DNA of 64,000 nucleotides from Magnaporthiopsis rhizophila. Lineage: Eukaryota; Ascomycota; Sordariomycetes; Magnaporthales; Magnaporthaceae. A program made the translations under genes and the position numbers. The number at the start of each line of letters is the position of its first letter. Within the stretch, counting starts at the first letter, position 1. The DNA is taken from the NCBI GenBank assembly GCA_003049465.1, contig PYSS01000088.1:1-64000 (forward strand). Direction: 5' to 3'. This document shows, in pieces, positions 1 to 13,120 of the stretch. The notes below the pieces were generated by a model. It ran no database searches. It saw only the letters and a program-made list of their open reading frames with translations, and had not been told where the DNA came from.

Positions 1-1718
1 CAAATTTTTCCGCTCTTTCAAATGCACTTTTATCCACCTTTATAGCTTCACCCCTTGCCTGTATAACTTGGCGTATATTTATAAAGGCCTGGTTCGGGTC
101 CGGCATAACCCTTTTCCTTTTGCAAGGGCGCTGCGCCTCCAATTCGGCCTTTAACTGCCTGATTTTTTGCTAAGCCGTAACCAATTCGAATTTATGCATT
201 TTATACCCTTTTTAAACCTTCCGGAAAAAAAACCGTGCCGTGGAACTTTGCGGGGTCCGGCCCTAAAAAGTACTGATTTGGGTAACTAGGTCTCGGTTTC
301 GTTTAGGAATCTCCCAACCAAATTGGGACAGCCGGAAAAGGACCTTTGAACATTTTTTGGCCCTGTTATTTTTAGCAGATTGTTAAATTGCGGATCGCCG
401 ATCGTTTCGGTTGGAATTTTTAAGCAAAAGCCGGTTTATAAACGGTTTAAACGGATTGTGTGGCCAAAAGCCTGTTACCCGCCACCCTAACGCAATTATA
501 TAAGGGATAAAGGTTTTGGTGCATGTATAAGCATAGGCCGTTAAAAATTAGCATTTTTCCACCATTATAAAGCAGATAAATAAAATTTGGAACCCTAATT
601 TTTGGCGGTAAGCATATTTAAAAGGGCTGAAAATGGATAAATCCAAAGGTTGCAGAATATGGGAGGTATAGGCAGGTAAATATAATAAATAAATATTATT
701 TTGCAGGCAAAAAAATATAAATTTTTTAGTTATATGGGATTTGTGGCTATCCAATATTAAAAGATATGGTGCAGGGGCAGGGGGTTAAATGCCCGGGAGG
801 AAAATCTTTTATAACTATTCGATTTTAATATTATTAATAATCCACGTATTATTTGTTGCAATAAATTTCCAGCCTTCGAAAAGGTTTAAATTTTTCGGAA
901 ATTATTATTTTTGCACGCTTTTCCCCTTAAATATAATAAGCGAAAGAAAGGCAACCTTTGTGGCCGAGATATACTCGATAAAAAAGGTTCAAATGCGGGT
1001 TCCAGGCTTTTTTTTTTTGCAAAAGCCGGGCTTTTGCAAGGCCTAAAATAAGCCCGTTACCTGTTTTGCCCTTTTGCAGGCCCCTTTTATTAGCATTATA
1101 CATATTTTCCGGCTTTATTTGGGTTATCCCCGGAACCTGCAAGCATACCCACCACTTTTTTATTATAATAATAATAGTGCTTTTAACGCATGCAAGTTCT
1201 ATACGCCGCGTTTTTCCGGTACGGATTTCCGGATATTGGCCTAAAAAACCGCGTATCCAGTGCTTCCCTAAAAGCTGAAGGTTTCCCCGTTAACGTAGGA
1301 TTTTTTGCGCAAAAAAGCGGACCTTTGTATGCGTCGATGGGAGCCCCAGGAAGGCCTGAAAAAGCACCCAATCTGTTAGGCGCTTCTCCTGCTCCGGAAA
1401 TATCCGTTAATTTTGTTTTTAAAATTATCGGACAGGTACGGACCCTGTTAAACGCTGGTGTAGGGTGGTCCTTGGTATGTTATAAAATTGGGCGGCCTTC
1501 GAGATAGGAACCCTGGCTTGCACGGCCTCGACGGCCCGTTCAACATCTTCTTCGGTGTACTGTTTTTCTGGCATATAGGTATTGGATTGCAGTAAAAAGT
1601 ATAGAAAACGGATCAGAATTGCGAGATTTGTGGCGAGTTGAAAACGTGGCCATATCTGAGGCAGTGGGCCCGTTTCAGGTGGCCGTCGGGGGGGTGGCCG
1701 ACAGGGGGTGCACTGATT
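1..1718 (-). mobile_element. pogo/Fot1-like DNA transposon, copy 1 (left end outside the window)
   Basis: This is a Tc1/mariner-superfamily, pogo/Fot1-type element read on the minus strand. Its right terminal inverted repeat ends at 1718 (complement begins AATCAGTGCACCCCCTGTC) and is followed by the TA expected for the target duplication at 1719-1720. It aligns along its length with the second copy that starts at 20028, for example the shared 'cgcctccaattcggccttta' near 135 and 20293. Unlike copy 2 it has no LTR insertions, so it serves as the empty-site reference for elements 3 and 5. The transposase is broken. GC content is mixed and RIP is milder than in the Gypsy elements. Confidence 0.8.
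548..1560 (-). pseudogene. broken pogo/Fot1-type transposase (DDE_1 superfamily), copy 1
   Basis: In life this enzyme would cut and paste the transposon at TA dinucleotides. On the minus strand, 754-548 reads a DDE_1 C-terminal region: LDSHKSHIT (second catalytic Asp in the family pattern LDGH.SH), then YLPAYTSHILQPLD (third Asp in LQPLD) and FSPFKYAYRQ, all hallmarks of pogo/Fot1 transposases. Further upstream, near 1115-1050, lies KPENMYNANKRGLQKG, matching the family's N.DE.G first-Asp region with the Asp now Asn. Frameshifts and stops separate these blocks and no full-length frame exists. The N-terminal helix-turn-helix region should lie towards 1200-1560 but is not clearly readable. Confidence 0.75.
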
Positions 1719-1928
1719 TATTGAAATTTAAACCCTGTGACCATCGGTTTACGCTTCCGGCCCAAGGTGCCTTACCATAAAAACGGACACCACGATAGCT
1801 TGATCATAGCAATGTTTCACACTATATATATAAAACCTACCTTTATGATAAAAGATATGTGTAATTAAAACCATAGCAACACCGTGCCCGGCAGCCTGCT
1901 TTTTATTAAAAGCAAGTTCCCGAGCCAG

Positions 1929-2409
1929 TGTTACAAACGGTTTTCTGCTTTTAGGGTAGGGTATGCTAGGAGAGGTATTGAGCAGTACGGTTTTTATAAG
2001 GTTGCTTTGTGCTGGGAACTGGGGTGGTAATAGAGGTTTCGATTGTTTGCTTAAAGGGGTGCCTTGGAGCTAATTTAGGTTGATTGATGCCGAGGCCTTA
2101 ATCAAAGCTATTTAATACGGTAGGAAACTTTCGCCTTATATACCTGCGATCCTTCCATATTTTGTTTGTGCTATATTTATTATAAGTAATATATTATGAT
2201 TTTCCTGATCGAATATATTAACCTTATGCTAGCCGTAATATATTTATCCCCGATATATTACGCTTATCACCGATCCTGGTAATCTCGTAACTGTTTTTAT
2301 TAGTATAATTTCGGTTATTTAGCCCCTGGCTTTTATAATTGCAGGGTAAAAGCATTTTGCTGAAGATTAGCCCCAGCCTTTTTGTTTTTTGCCAGTTATG
2401 GTTATAATA
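1929..2409 (-). repeat. 3' LTR of element 1
   Basis: 481 bp, exactly the length of its partner at 16099-16579. It runs from tgttacaaacgg to ...ggttataata, where the intact family end is ggtcgtaaca. The outer (left) end is closer to the family sequence and the inner end is more C-to-T mutated. Confidence 0.93.
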
Positions 2410-3260
2410 TTAGGTTTTTTTTTTAGGCTAAATTTTTTTGGCTATATTTGCAGTTTTATTTTTTTATTAATGGTAAGTTTTTTCCTTTTTTACCAGCTTT
2501 TTGTTTTTTCTTTGCTGACAAAATATTTGGTCGGGTACAAAAATGCAAATTTCCTGACATTTGTTCGACCGTATATTGGGATATCCTTTTTTTTTTTTAT
2601 TTTTCAGTTATTTTTTTAATATTTTTTTGTTTTGCTTATAAGGCTATTGGCTTTTTGTTTTGCCAGGTATTTTTAAAGGATTTTTTTTGTTATGCTAAAT
2701 GCATTTATTTGGGGCGCGCCTAGTGTAACATTTTAGGGATTTCTTTTAGCCAGTTGCAGAAAATTACTGAGCAATATTTTAAATTTAATACTAAATTTGC
2801 AGCAGCCGAAAGGTTCCGTTAATAAACCGAAAAATTATTACGTGCTAAAAATAACCGCATTTAGCAATTGTATATTTAAAAGGATTTATGATTTAAGCGG
2901 ATAATATGCATTGTGCGTTGCAAAATTAATAATATTAAAGAATTGGAGCAAATTAAGCGGGAGAAGGCCGAATAGGCGGCTGCACGGGCTTTTATTGCGC
3001 TTTTAAATTTGCTGGCCCCCAATTTTCCTTTATTATTTCCGAGCTGGGCTGATTATAGGGTTAATTCTAATTTTAACCTATTAGCCCTGCTTTAATCAGA
3101 TAAGTTATTTTGGTACCGGTATTTCGAGCTGTAATTCGAATTTTGGCACTGGTATTAACTTTTTACCAAAAACTTTTTATTGGTATTTTTTAAAAGCTTT
3201 TGGTATATTTTTTAGGTTTGTTTTTTTTTCCAAATGTTTTTTTTTAATTTTATATTTTAT

Positions 3261-4340
3261 TTATTTAATTAAATAATATTTAGTTTTGTTAATGATTTTT
3301 TTGTTTAAAATTTTTTTGATTTTATATTTTTGTTTTGGGTTAATTTTTATTAATTTGTTATTTTTAAACCCTGGTGATACTGGTTTAAATAAATTGATAT
3401 AAAAAATTAGATGGTTATGCATGGTTAATAGCAATCGAAATTTATAATTAATATCGGAAATTTTTTTTAGAATTTTGAACAATTTTAATTTTTTGTAATT
3501 TAGTTTGTTATTTGGTTATTTTATTTTAATATTATATCGAAAAAGATAAATATTATTCTTTTTTTAAAAAATTGGTTCCTCGATTCTTTTTTTATTGGTT
3601 TGTATAAATATATGCTGCTGCAATTTTTTTAGCTTTGCCTGGAGGTTTTTGTGCAGTTTGGTAAATTTTTTCACTTATATTTCTGCTATTAAGGTATATA
3701 ATTTTGCCCTAGGCTTTTTGTACACCGTAAATATATATTTATAATTTGTATAAAACGGTATAATTTTTATACTTTTATATATTAAATTATTATATACAAA
3801 CTGAGTTATAAAAAATAATTATACCCAGTTATCCTATTTATAATTAATAAAATAATATAAATATTATTTTATGGTTTGGTTTGTTTGTTTCGTTTATTTA
3901 TCCGTTTAAGGATAATAAATTGTAAAAAAGGCATATTTTGCACTTAAGCTTGCTATAAGCTATTTTCAAAATTTGCTATTAAATAATTTGTTCCGGTTTA
4001 AAATTATGCAATTCGGCATTTTATATTCCGCAATTATATTCCGGATAAAAATGTAAGCTAGGTTTATAATTTTTGCATTTTTTTTAAATAGCAGGTATAT
4101 GGTATATTTGGTAAATTGGTCGATTATTATTATAATATTATTATATTAGATATTTGTAAAAGGTTCCTTTAATTTGGATAGTTTTATAATAAAGTTCGCT
4201 GTAACTTTTTGCCATATTTTGTTAAATATTGGCAAAAATTATAACAATTTATAAAATTTATACCTGTTAGTTTTATTTTTTGCACAGTTTTTGCAATTTT
4301 TAATTGCATTTTGTATTTTGGTATAAATTTTTGTAAATTT
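3261..4340 (-). pseudogene. integrase C-terminal part and chromodomain of element 1 pol
   Basis: This is the downstream part of element 1 integrase on the minus strand. At 4340-4250 it reads the second half of the zinc-binding motif (NCK.CAKNK...). The DDE core follows to about 3750, and a chromodomain-like tail at 3482-3261 reads PKQKYKIKKILNKKIINKTKYY, matching the chromovirus pattern (E.EKIL..R.....YLVKW.GY). A chromodomain guides integration to methylated-histone chromatin in this class. The reading frame is interrupted repeatedly. Element 2 separates this piece from the rest of pol at 11646. Confidence 0.8.
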
Positions 4341-4345
4341 GTGGT

Positions 4346-4833
4346 TGTTACAAACGGTTCTCTGCTCCTAGGGTAGGGTACGCTAGGAGAGGTGCTAAGC
4401 AGTATGATTTTCACAAGGTTGCTTGTGCTGGGGAACTGGAGTAGTAATAAAGGTCTCGATTATTTGCCCAAAGGGGTGCCTTGGAGCTAATTTAGGTTAA
4501 CTGATACCCCGGTTTCAGTCAAAGCTATTTAATACGGTAATAACCCTTTGTTTTATATACCAGCGACCCTTTTATATTATGTTTGTGTTATGTTTGTTAT
4601 ATTTGTTTTTCTATATATTATATATATTATTATGCTATATTTGCTATGTCCGTTATGCCGTATAGCAGATATATCAGGTATATCACCCGTGCTTGGGTAA
4701 GTGTTTGGTTATATGATTTCCTTCCCAGCTTGGTTTTAGTTATTTGGTTTTTGGCTTTTATAATTGCGGGGTAAAGGCGTTCCGCTGGGGGTTAGCCCTA
4801 GTTTTTCTGTTTTTTGCAGCTGCGGTTATAATA
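4346..4833 (-). repeat. 3' LTR of element 2
   Basis: 488 bp, identical in length to 11153-11640. The outer (left) part, for example ggttctctgctcctagggta, is nearly unmutated. The inner part ends ggttataata instead of ggtcgtaaca. Confidence 0.95.
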
Positions 4834-5659
4834 TTAGGTTTCCCTTTTTAGGCCAAGTCCTTTTGGCCAAAATTTGCAGTTCCGTTTTTTTGTTAATGGT
4901 AAATACTTTTTTTTTTTATTCTTTTTTGTTTTTTTTTTCCTGACAGAATATCCGGTCGGGTGCAAAAATGAAAAAATGTTAGCGCGCAGTTCACTGTCCG
5001 TTGTAACGTTTTTTTTATTATCCTTTTGTTTTTTTTTGTTAAAATATTTTTTTGTTTTTTTTATAAATTTTTCGGCCGCTTTTGCTGCGAGGTTTTTTTT
5101 TGAAACTTTTCTCGATGCGTGGAATGTGTTTGGTAGGGGCATTTTTGTTGTGATGTTTTTGGGCCTACCCCCGAGCAGTTTCGATTAATTGGGGATTAGC
5201 ACGTTAAGCTGGAAGCCGAATTGGAGGCTGCAAAAGAAAGGCGCCGGGTTATCGAGCAAAAACTGTTTGCTGCTAGCGCCTAAATCGAGCGGTTGCGCAA
5301 GCAAAAAAAGATGTAATTTGAAAAAAAAATGCGTGCAATTTGCCGTGGGATTAATATTATGGAGGAGCTGGAGCGGGTTAAATGGGAGAAAGCCAATAAG
5401 GCGGCTGTGCAAGCTTTTGCTGCGTTTTCTGATTTGCTAGCCCCCGATTTTCCTCCGTTATTTCCAAGCTGGGCCAATTATAGGGTTAGCCCCGATTTTA
5501 ATCTATTGGTTTTGTTTTAACCAAATAAATTATTTTGGTACGGGCGTTCCGAGCCGAAGTTTGAGTTTCGGCACTGGTATTAATTTTTTACCAAGGGCTT
5601 TTCGCCGGTACTTTTTAAAAGTTTTTGCTGCTTTTTTTAGGTTTGTTTTTTTTTTTTAA

Positions 5660-8180
5660 ATGCTTTTTTCAATTTTGTACTTTGTTTATTTAACCAAATA
5701 ATGCTTGGTTCCGTTAATAACTTTTTTGTCCAAAATTTTTTCGATTTTGTACTTTTGCTTTGGGTTGATTTTTATTAATTTATTATTTTTAAACCCTGGT
5801 GGTGCTGGTTTAAACAAATTGATATGAAAAATCGGGTGGTTTTTTATAATTGGTGGCAGTTAAAATTTATAATTAATATTAAAAACCTTTTTTAGGATTT
5901 TGAACGGTTCCAATTTTTTGTAGTTTAATTTATTATTTGGTTATTTTATTTTAATATTATATTAAGAAAAATAAATGTTATTTTTTTTAAAGGTTGGTTT
6001 TTCGATTTTTTTTTGTTAATTTGCATAAATATATGCTATTGCATTTTTTTAGCTTTATTTGGAGGTTTTTATATAGTTTGGTAAATTTTTTTACCTGTAT
6101 TTCTGCTGCTGGGGTATATGATTTTGCCCTGGGTTTTTTATACACCGTAAATATATACCCGTAATTTATATAAAACGGTATAATTCCTGTATTTTTATAT
6201 ATTAAATTATTATATACGAATTGCGCTATAAAAAATAATTGTACCCAATTATCCTGTTTATAATTAATAAAATAATATAAATATTATTTTATGGTTTGAT
6301 TTGTTTATTTTATTTATTTATTTGTTTAAAAATAATAAGCCGTAAAAAAGGCATGTTTTATACCTAAACTTATTATAAGCTGTTTCCAAAATTTGCTATT
6401 AAATAATTTGTTTCGGTTTAAGATTATGCATTTCGATATTCTGTATTCCGCAATTATATTCCGGATAAAAATATAGGCTAAATTTAAAACTTTTGCATTT
6501 TTTTTAAATAGCAGGTATATAATATATTTGGTAAATTAGTTAATTATTATTATAATATTATTATACTGGATATTTGTGAAGGATTTTTTTAATTTGGATA
6601 GCCCTATAATAAAATCCGCTGTAATTTTTTGCTATGTTTTGCTGAATGCTGGTAAAGGTTATAATAAATTATAAAATTTATACCTGCTAGTTTTATTTTT
6701 TGCATAATTCTTGTAATTTTTAATTACATTTTATATTTTGGTATAAATTTTTGTAAATCTGTAATATTATTAAAGCTTTTTCCAAATTTTAGCAATTTTT
6801 TGGTATTTATTAGCTATTTAGCTGTAAATTTGCTGGATTTTTTCTGGGGTCCAACTTTTTTATCGGGTTATTTTGGCTAATGCTTATTATGCCGGGATCA
6901 GGGATCCGTTTGGTCCCCTGGCCAAAATTGCGTATATTTTTGGTGGTATATTCATCTGATAATCCGATTAATAGCTTAAGGCATTTGCTCGGCTGTTTTT
7001 TGACCCTTTTTTAACCTCGATTCGAAAATTATAATTTTAAAGGAATTAATTTTATCGGATTTATTTTTTGTTTAACATTTGGCTGGTGGTAAATTGTAAT
7101 AGGTTTTTATAATTAATGTACATTATATTTTGGTAATTGGTTTTATACAAATATATTTTTTATTTTTCTAAAATTTTGATAATAATAAGGAGCTTTTTAT
7201 TATAAATTTAATAATTTAGCTTAGGTTTATTTAATTTTTGCAAAAAAAATATATAAAAATGCAACCTTTTTTAATTATTTTGCTATTTTAGCTGTTCCCC
7301 GATAGCAAAATTTGATGCATTAATTTTAGTTTCGAAGGGTTTTTTTGGGTTTGGTATTATTAATACCGGTGCTTAAATAATAACTTTTTTTAATAATTTA
7401 AAAGCTATTTATTTTTATATTCCCCAATAAAACTGGGTGTTATTTTTGGTAAAATTTATAAATAATATAGCTTTTTTGCTAAAATTTCGGATAAATTTTT
7501 GGTAAAAATTTTAAAATTTTAAAAAATTTTGTATTTTTTTAACCGTGGTAAATACAGGCCAGTTTTTTATTACTTGTATTTTTTTGGGTTTTATCCGAAT
7601 TTTTCCTTATTTAATAACAAACCCGAAAAAAGCCACCTTTAAAAAGTGCCATATACATTTGTCCGGGTTAATTAAAAATTTTGTATTTTGCAACTTTTGC
7701 AATATTTTATATATATATTATTTGTATTTTTCCAGCATTTTTGAAAAAATTAAAATATTATCCAGGTATATAAGGGTAAAAATATCAAAATATTTTTGTA
7801 ATATATGGTTAATTATTCGCTAGAACATGGCTGATATATTAATAAGCCCGAAAATTATTACCAATAATTCGAAAATTTCAAATTTGGTCCAAAAAGCGGT
7901 TTTCCACTTATCCCCTTTTTTAATTTTTAATAAGCCATAAATTTTGCATAAATTTAGGGCTATAAATTACCGGCTTTTTTCAAACCTATTTTTAAATTTG
8001 TTAATTAAAGATAAAAAATACCGATCTTTTATTATTTTTTAATTTAACGAATAATAATCGATATATATCTGTTCCTCCCCGTTTTTTTTGGAAACAAACA
8101 AAATTTTATATTTTATAAAAAAATTGGAAGGTTTGGTAAATTTTTTTCTGATTTTTTTCTCAAATTATTCCTGTAACAGC
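5660..8180 (-). pseudogene. pol polyprotein remnant of element 2 (RT, RNase H, integrase, chromodomain)
   Basis: Minus-strand pol. RT: the active-site block at 7772-7755 reads YLDNIL, so the second Asp of YLDD is Asn. RNase H follows near 7410-7110. The integrase zinc-binding domain is around 6800-6650, and the sequence at 6762-6800 is the uninterrupted counterpart of the element 1 site at 11641. The chromodomain is near 5790-5660 (KYKIEKILDKKVINGTKH-like reading). All parts carry RIP-type stops. The domains are in the usual Ty3/Gypsy order, with RNase H before integrase and the chromodomain last. Confidence 0.82.
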
Positions 8181-10399
8181 TTTTCCTATCAAAAATTTAA
8201 TCGGTACAATTTTTGATATTTAAATTATACTTTTGGTTTAAATTTAATTTTATAATTAAACGGTTTATATTTTGGCAATACCATTTCCAAATTTTTTTGG
8301 AACAATTTTTAATATTTATAATATTTTTCAAAAACGTTTTTAAATTTTTTTTTGGTAATTTTTTGCTTGTTAAATCTATTTGTGTCCGTATTTATTGGTA
8401 TTTTGGTTGGTGCGGTTTGCTAGGGTTAATTGCCAAGTTTTGTTACCATTATAACTGCCCTTTCTGGCGTCCGTTTTTTATTATCCGGAACCCGTGGCTA
8501 TTGGGCTTTTTTATTAATTAATAGCAATTTTTTTCATTAAATTTGTTTAGTAATTTAATTTATTAAAGGATTATATTTTTTAAACTATAAAAAGTTTAAA
8601 ATCAGGTTTTTCCCTTTTATATTTATAATATCCAGGATTATTTTGCAGGTTTTTCCCAGGAATTGAAATTTAAATTAATCAATTTTAGTATCGATCTTTC
8701 CTTTGTTAAATATAATTAACTTTTATTTTATTATTATAAGGTTATATGGTTCCTTTTTTTAATATATTAAAATGCCGTACCTTTTTATTATTTTTGGCGA
8801 AAAATAGTTTTTTTGGGCTTTATAATCGATTATAATTTTTATTTTTTGCCTTTTCCAATATATCGTTATTCTAATATATTTATACTGGTCGGTAATTATT
8901 ACTGCTAAGGATTTTGCTAATTATTGCCCTACCTGTGCCCTATTTTCGGATAAGCTTTTTAATTTTTTGCTTAGGACGCCTATTTTTAGGCCTCGATTAT
9001 TTTTGTTAATCGGGCAAACCTATCCGTCCAGGCTTTTGCTTTTTTTTCCATATATATTTTGCACTCCGGTTTTTTATATATCTGATATATAAGGATTCTT
9101 ATTAAGCATATTATAAGGTACGCTAATAATAGCTTAAAAATTGCTGCAAAATTTTTATAACCCATTTTTGCTATTTACCATTTCGAAAACTGGTATTTCT
9201 GTTATAAATATTGCATTGGTCCTTTTCCTTTTTTTCGTGGGAAAAAATTATATATTAGTTTTTTGGCTATATATTATCGGTAATTATTATACAGGTATTT
9301 GGCCCAAAAAAGCATATTATAATGGCCCGCATCGGGGTTTATATTTTTATAATTTAGCATATATAATTATGTTAATCGTTAGTTTAGGTTCGGAATATTT
9401 TCAAATAGTGCCCCGTAATAAATAATTAATTGGTTATTTTTTAACCAATCCAGGGGTTTTTTTTTATTATTTTGCGCTGGTTTTTTGCATATTAAATTAC
9501 CGATAGGTTTGGGCTAATCCCAAAATTATTAATTTATTTCCAAAAACCTAAATAAGGTATACGCTTTTTGTATTTCCTTTTTGGTTATAAAAAATTATTT
9601 TTCCATATTAATTAGTTACTAATCAAATTTTTGCTAAAATTTTTTAAAATTAATAATATATTATTATTATTATTTATCAAATTTTTTATTGCTGGGGTCC
9701 GTTTTTGTAGTTTTTTTAAATGCTATTAGGTTTAGTTTTTTTTTTTGGGCTTATATTAAATATATTTGGTTTATAAACTGTTCCATTTTTATATTTATAT
9801 TTAAATTTTTTTTAAAATTATTAATCAAAATATCCGATACACTTTTGTATTAAGCTAATTTTTTAAATTTTTCCGAAATGTGTGCTGTTATATTATTTTT
9901 TTTTTCGGATATTATAGGGTTAGTATTTATCCCAATTTTTTTTTGGTTACCGAACCGGGATTAATCGATCCGTTATATTGCAGCAATTTGTTATTTTAAG
10001 TAATACCCTGTAATATTTTTATCAAAACGATAAATTATACAATTTTTGTTAAAATAATAAATTTAATTAAATAATGCTCCGGAATATAAGCTTTTTTTTT
10101 GTTTGTTATATTGCTTTGGATAAGGCCGGAATTATGGGTTTATTTTTTTTTTGCGCATTTTTTTGGCGAAAAATAGCCGTTTATCGGTTTTTTTGCAAAT
10201 AATCTTTTTTAATATATTTTTTTTTTATATTTAAAATATTTTCTGTTTTTTAAATTTTTGAATTTGATATGCTTTTGTTTTTTTTGCTGGTATATAATTT
10301 TAGCGCTAAAATTTATAAATTTAGGATATATACTGTAAACCGTAAATTATTATTATTTTGCTTTTTTTTGGTTGGTTTTATTATTTTGCATTACTGGTT

Positions 10400-11110
10400 T
10401 AATTTGCTGGATTTTTTTCTCGAAGCAATATTTGTATAATTTATTATTAATATAAATAACCGTAATAATATAATCGACGAAATTTTCAGGTTATTTTTGT
10501 TTGGATAGCTTATTTTTTATATTATTTTTTAGCCCCTGATAAAATTAAATTATTTTGGTATTTTCTGTTTAATTAAGCTTGTTAACCAATTATTGGAATT
10601 TGGAAATATAGGTTAATACAGGGCTTTTTTGCCGGAGCTAAAGCAATTTTTTTTCGGTTATCCGTTTTTTGTCGATTTATTCGAAAATTTTTGCAACCTT
10701 TTCTCCGAACTTTTCGAAATTGGCAAATACCAGTTTGGTTTTTTTTTGGACTTATTATACCCTTTTAAATAATCGGATCAAATAGGTTTAAACCAATCCT
10801 TAACCTTATTATTTAGGTGCGTGGCTGTATAAATAATTTTTTATTTTTCCTGCTGGAAATGGTTTTAATAAAATAAAAAATATTTTTTGTATTTGGTTAG
10901 GAACGTTTTAATTTTGCCTTTTTTCCTATTATATTTGTTAGGCAAGGGGAATTTGTAGGATTTAACGGTAATATAGGGCTCGGTTTGAGCTTTTTTAAAT
11001 TTTTCGATTTCCGTGATAAGTGTTTGTATAGCTGCCGAAAAATTATTGTACAGTTTGCTAGCAATGGTAATATTTTCGGATTTTTTATTTGCGGTTGATA
11101 TAATTATTAT
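10400..11110 (-). pseudogene. gag remnant of element 2
   Basis: This stretch is the minus-strand counterpart of the better preserved gag of elements 4 and 6. It lies just inside the 5' LTR (right end). Translating it gives capsid-like fragments interrupted by stops. The assignment rests on position and on similarity to 35564-36330 and 45330-46028, not on an open frame. Confidence 0.6.
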
Positions 11111-11152
11111 TATTTATTACCTCCGGTAAATACTGAACAGGATTAATTAAAA

Positions 11153-11640
11153 TGTTACAAATGGTTTTTTGCTTTTAGGGTAGGGTATGCTAAGAAAGGT
11201 GCTGAGCAGTATGATTTTTATAAGGTTATTTGTGCTAAGGAACTGGAATAGTAATAAAGGTTTCGATTATTTGCTTAAAGGGGTGCCTTGGAGCTAATTT
11301 AGGTTGACTAATGCCCCGGCTTTAATTAAAGCTATTTAATACGGTAATAACCCTTTGCTTTATATACCAGCAACCCTTTTATACTATGTTTGTACTATGT
11401 TTGCTATATTCGTTTTTCTATATATTATACATATTATTATGCTATATTTGCTATATCCGTTATGCCGCATAGCAGATATATCAGGCATATCACCCGTGCT
11501 TGGGTAAGTGCCTGGTCACGTGATTTCCTTCCCAGCTTGGCCTTAGTTATTCGGTCCTTGGCCTTTATGACTGCGGGGTAAAGGCGTCCCGCTGGGGGTT
11601 AGCCCCAGTCCTTCTGTCCCCTGCAGCTGCGGTCGTAACA
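11153..11640 (-). repeat. 5' LTR of element 2
   Basis: 488 bp. The outer (right) end keeps the unmutated family sequence (gctgggggttagccccagtc ... ggtcgtaaca). The inner end starts tgttacaaatggttttttgc, where the unmutated form is tgttacaaacggttctctgc. It is immediately followed by the second gtggt duplication. Confidence 0.95.
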
Positions 11641-11645
11641 GTGGT

Positions 11646-13120
11646 ATTGCTGAAATTTTTTCCAAATTTTAGCAATTTTTTGGTATTTATTAGCTATTTG
11701 GCTATAAATTTGCTGGATTTTTTTTGGGGTTTATTTTTTTTGTCGGGTTATTTTGGCTAATGTTTGCTGTGCCAGAATTAAGGATCCGTTTAATTTTTTG
11801 GCCAAAACTGTGCATATTTTTAGTGGTATATTTACCTAATGGTCCGGTTAATGGCTTAAAATATTTGCTCGGCCGTTTTTTGATCCTTTTCTGATTTCGA
11901 TTCGGAAATTATAATTTTGAAAGAACTGGTTTTATTGGATTTGTTTTTTGTTTAGCGTTTGGCTAGTGGTAAATTGTGATAAGTTTTTATAATTGGTATA
12001 TATTATAATTTGGTGGTTAGTTTTGCACAAATATATTTTTTATTCCTTTAAAATTTTAATAATGGCGAGGAGCTTTTTGTTATGGATTTGATAATTTAGT
12101 TTAGGTTTATTTAATTTTTGCGAGAAAAATGCGCAAGGGTGCAATTTTTTTTGGTTATTTTGCTGTTTTAGCTATCCTTTAATGGCAAAATTTAATGCAT
12201 TAATTTCGATTTTAAAGGGTTTTTCTGGGTTTGGTATTGCCAGTACCGGTATTTGGATAATGGCTTTTTTCAGCAAATTAAAAATTATTTATTTTTGTAT
12301 TTTTTAATGGAATTGGGTGTTATTTTTGGTAAAATCCGTAAATAATATAGCCTTTTTGTTAAAATTTCGGATAAATTTTTGATAAAAGTTTAAAAACCCC
12401 AGGAAATTTTGTATTTTTTTAACCGTGGTAAATATAGGCCAGTTTTTTATCGCTTGTATTTTTTTGGGTTTTATCCGAATTTTTCCTTATTTAATAATAA
12501 ATCCAAAAAAAATTACTTTTAAGGAATGTTATATATATTTATCCGGGTTAACCAAAAGCTTTGTATTTTGCAGTTTTTGTAATATTTTATATATATATTG
12601 TTTGTGCTTTTTTAGCATATTTGAAAAAATTAAAATATTATTTAGGTATGTAAAGGCGAAAATATCGAGATATTTTTGTAATATATGGTTAATTATTTGC
12701 TGGAACGTGGCTGGTGTATTGGTAAATTCGAAAATTATTATTAATAATTCAAAAATTCCAAGCTTGGTTCGAAAAGCGGTTTTTTATTTGTTACTTTTTT
12801 TAATTTTTAGCAGGCCGTAAGCTTTGCATAAATTTAGGGTTATAAACCACCGATTTTTCTCGAGCTTATTTTTAAGCTTGTTAATTAGGGGTAAAAAATA
12901 TCGATTTTTGATTATTTCCTAATTTAACGGACGATAATCGATATATATTCGTTTTTTTTTATTTTTTTTGGAAACAAACAAAATTTTATATTTTATAGGG
13001 AAATTAAAAGGTTTGGTAAATTCCTTTCTGATTTTTTCCTTTAATTATTTTTATAACAGCTTTTTTTGCCGAGGGTTTAATTGATACAATTTTTGGTACT
13101 TAAATTATACTTCCGGTTTA
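11646..13120 (-). pseudogene. RT, RNase H and integrase N-terminal part of element 1 pol
   Basis: This is the upstream part of element 1 pol on the minus strand, separated from its downstream part (4340-3261) by element 2. RT spans about 13110-12410, with the active site at 12655-12640 reading YLNN (both Asp codons mutated). RNase H is about 12350-12050. The integrase begins about 11740 and stops at the insertion point inside the zinc-binding domain. The antisense strand carries a long hydrophobic ORF at 12425-12820 that is a shadow of RT. Confidence 0.8.

Larger units (their letters stand above)
4346..11640 (-). mobile_element. Ty3/Gypsy chromovirus, element 2, nested in element 1
   Basis: A full-length element of the same family as element 1, minus strand, 7295 bp. 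Its 488-bp LTRs lie at 4346-4833 and 11153-11640, flanked by a perfect target duplication gtggt (4341-4345, 11641-11645). Interior layout on the minus strand: gag about 11100-10400, RT about 8170-7470, RNase H about 7410-7110, integrase about 6800-6150, chromodomain about 5790-5660. It is strongly AT-biased with numerous stops. The interior begins after the left LTR with ttaggtttccctttttaggc, whose complement is the poly-purine tract (aaaaagggaaacctaa) that primes plus-strand synthesis. Confidence 0.94.
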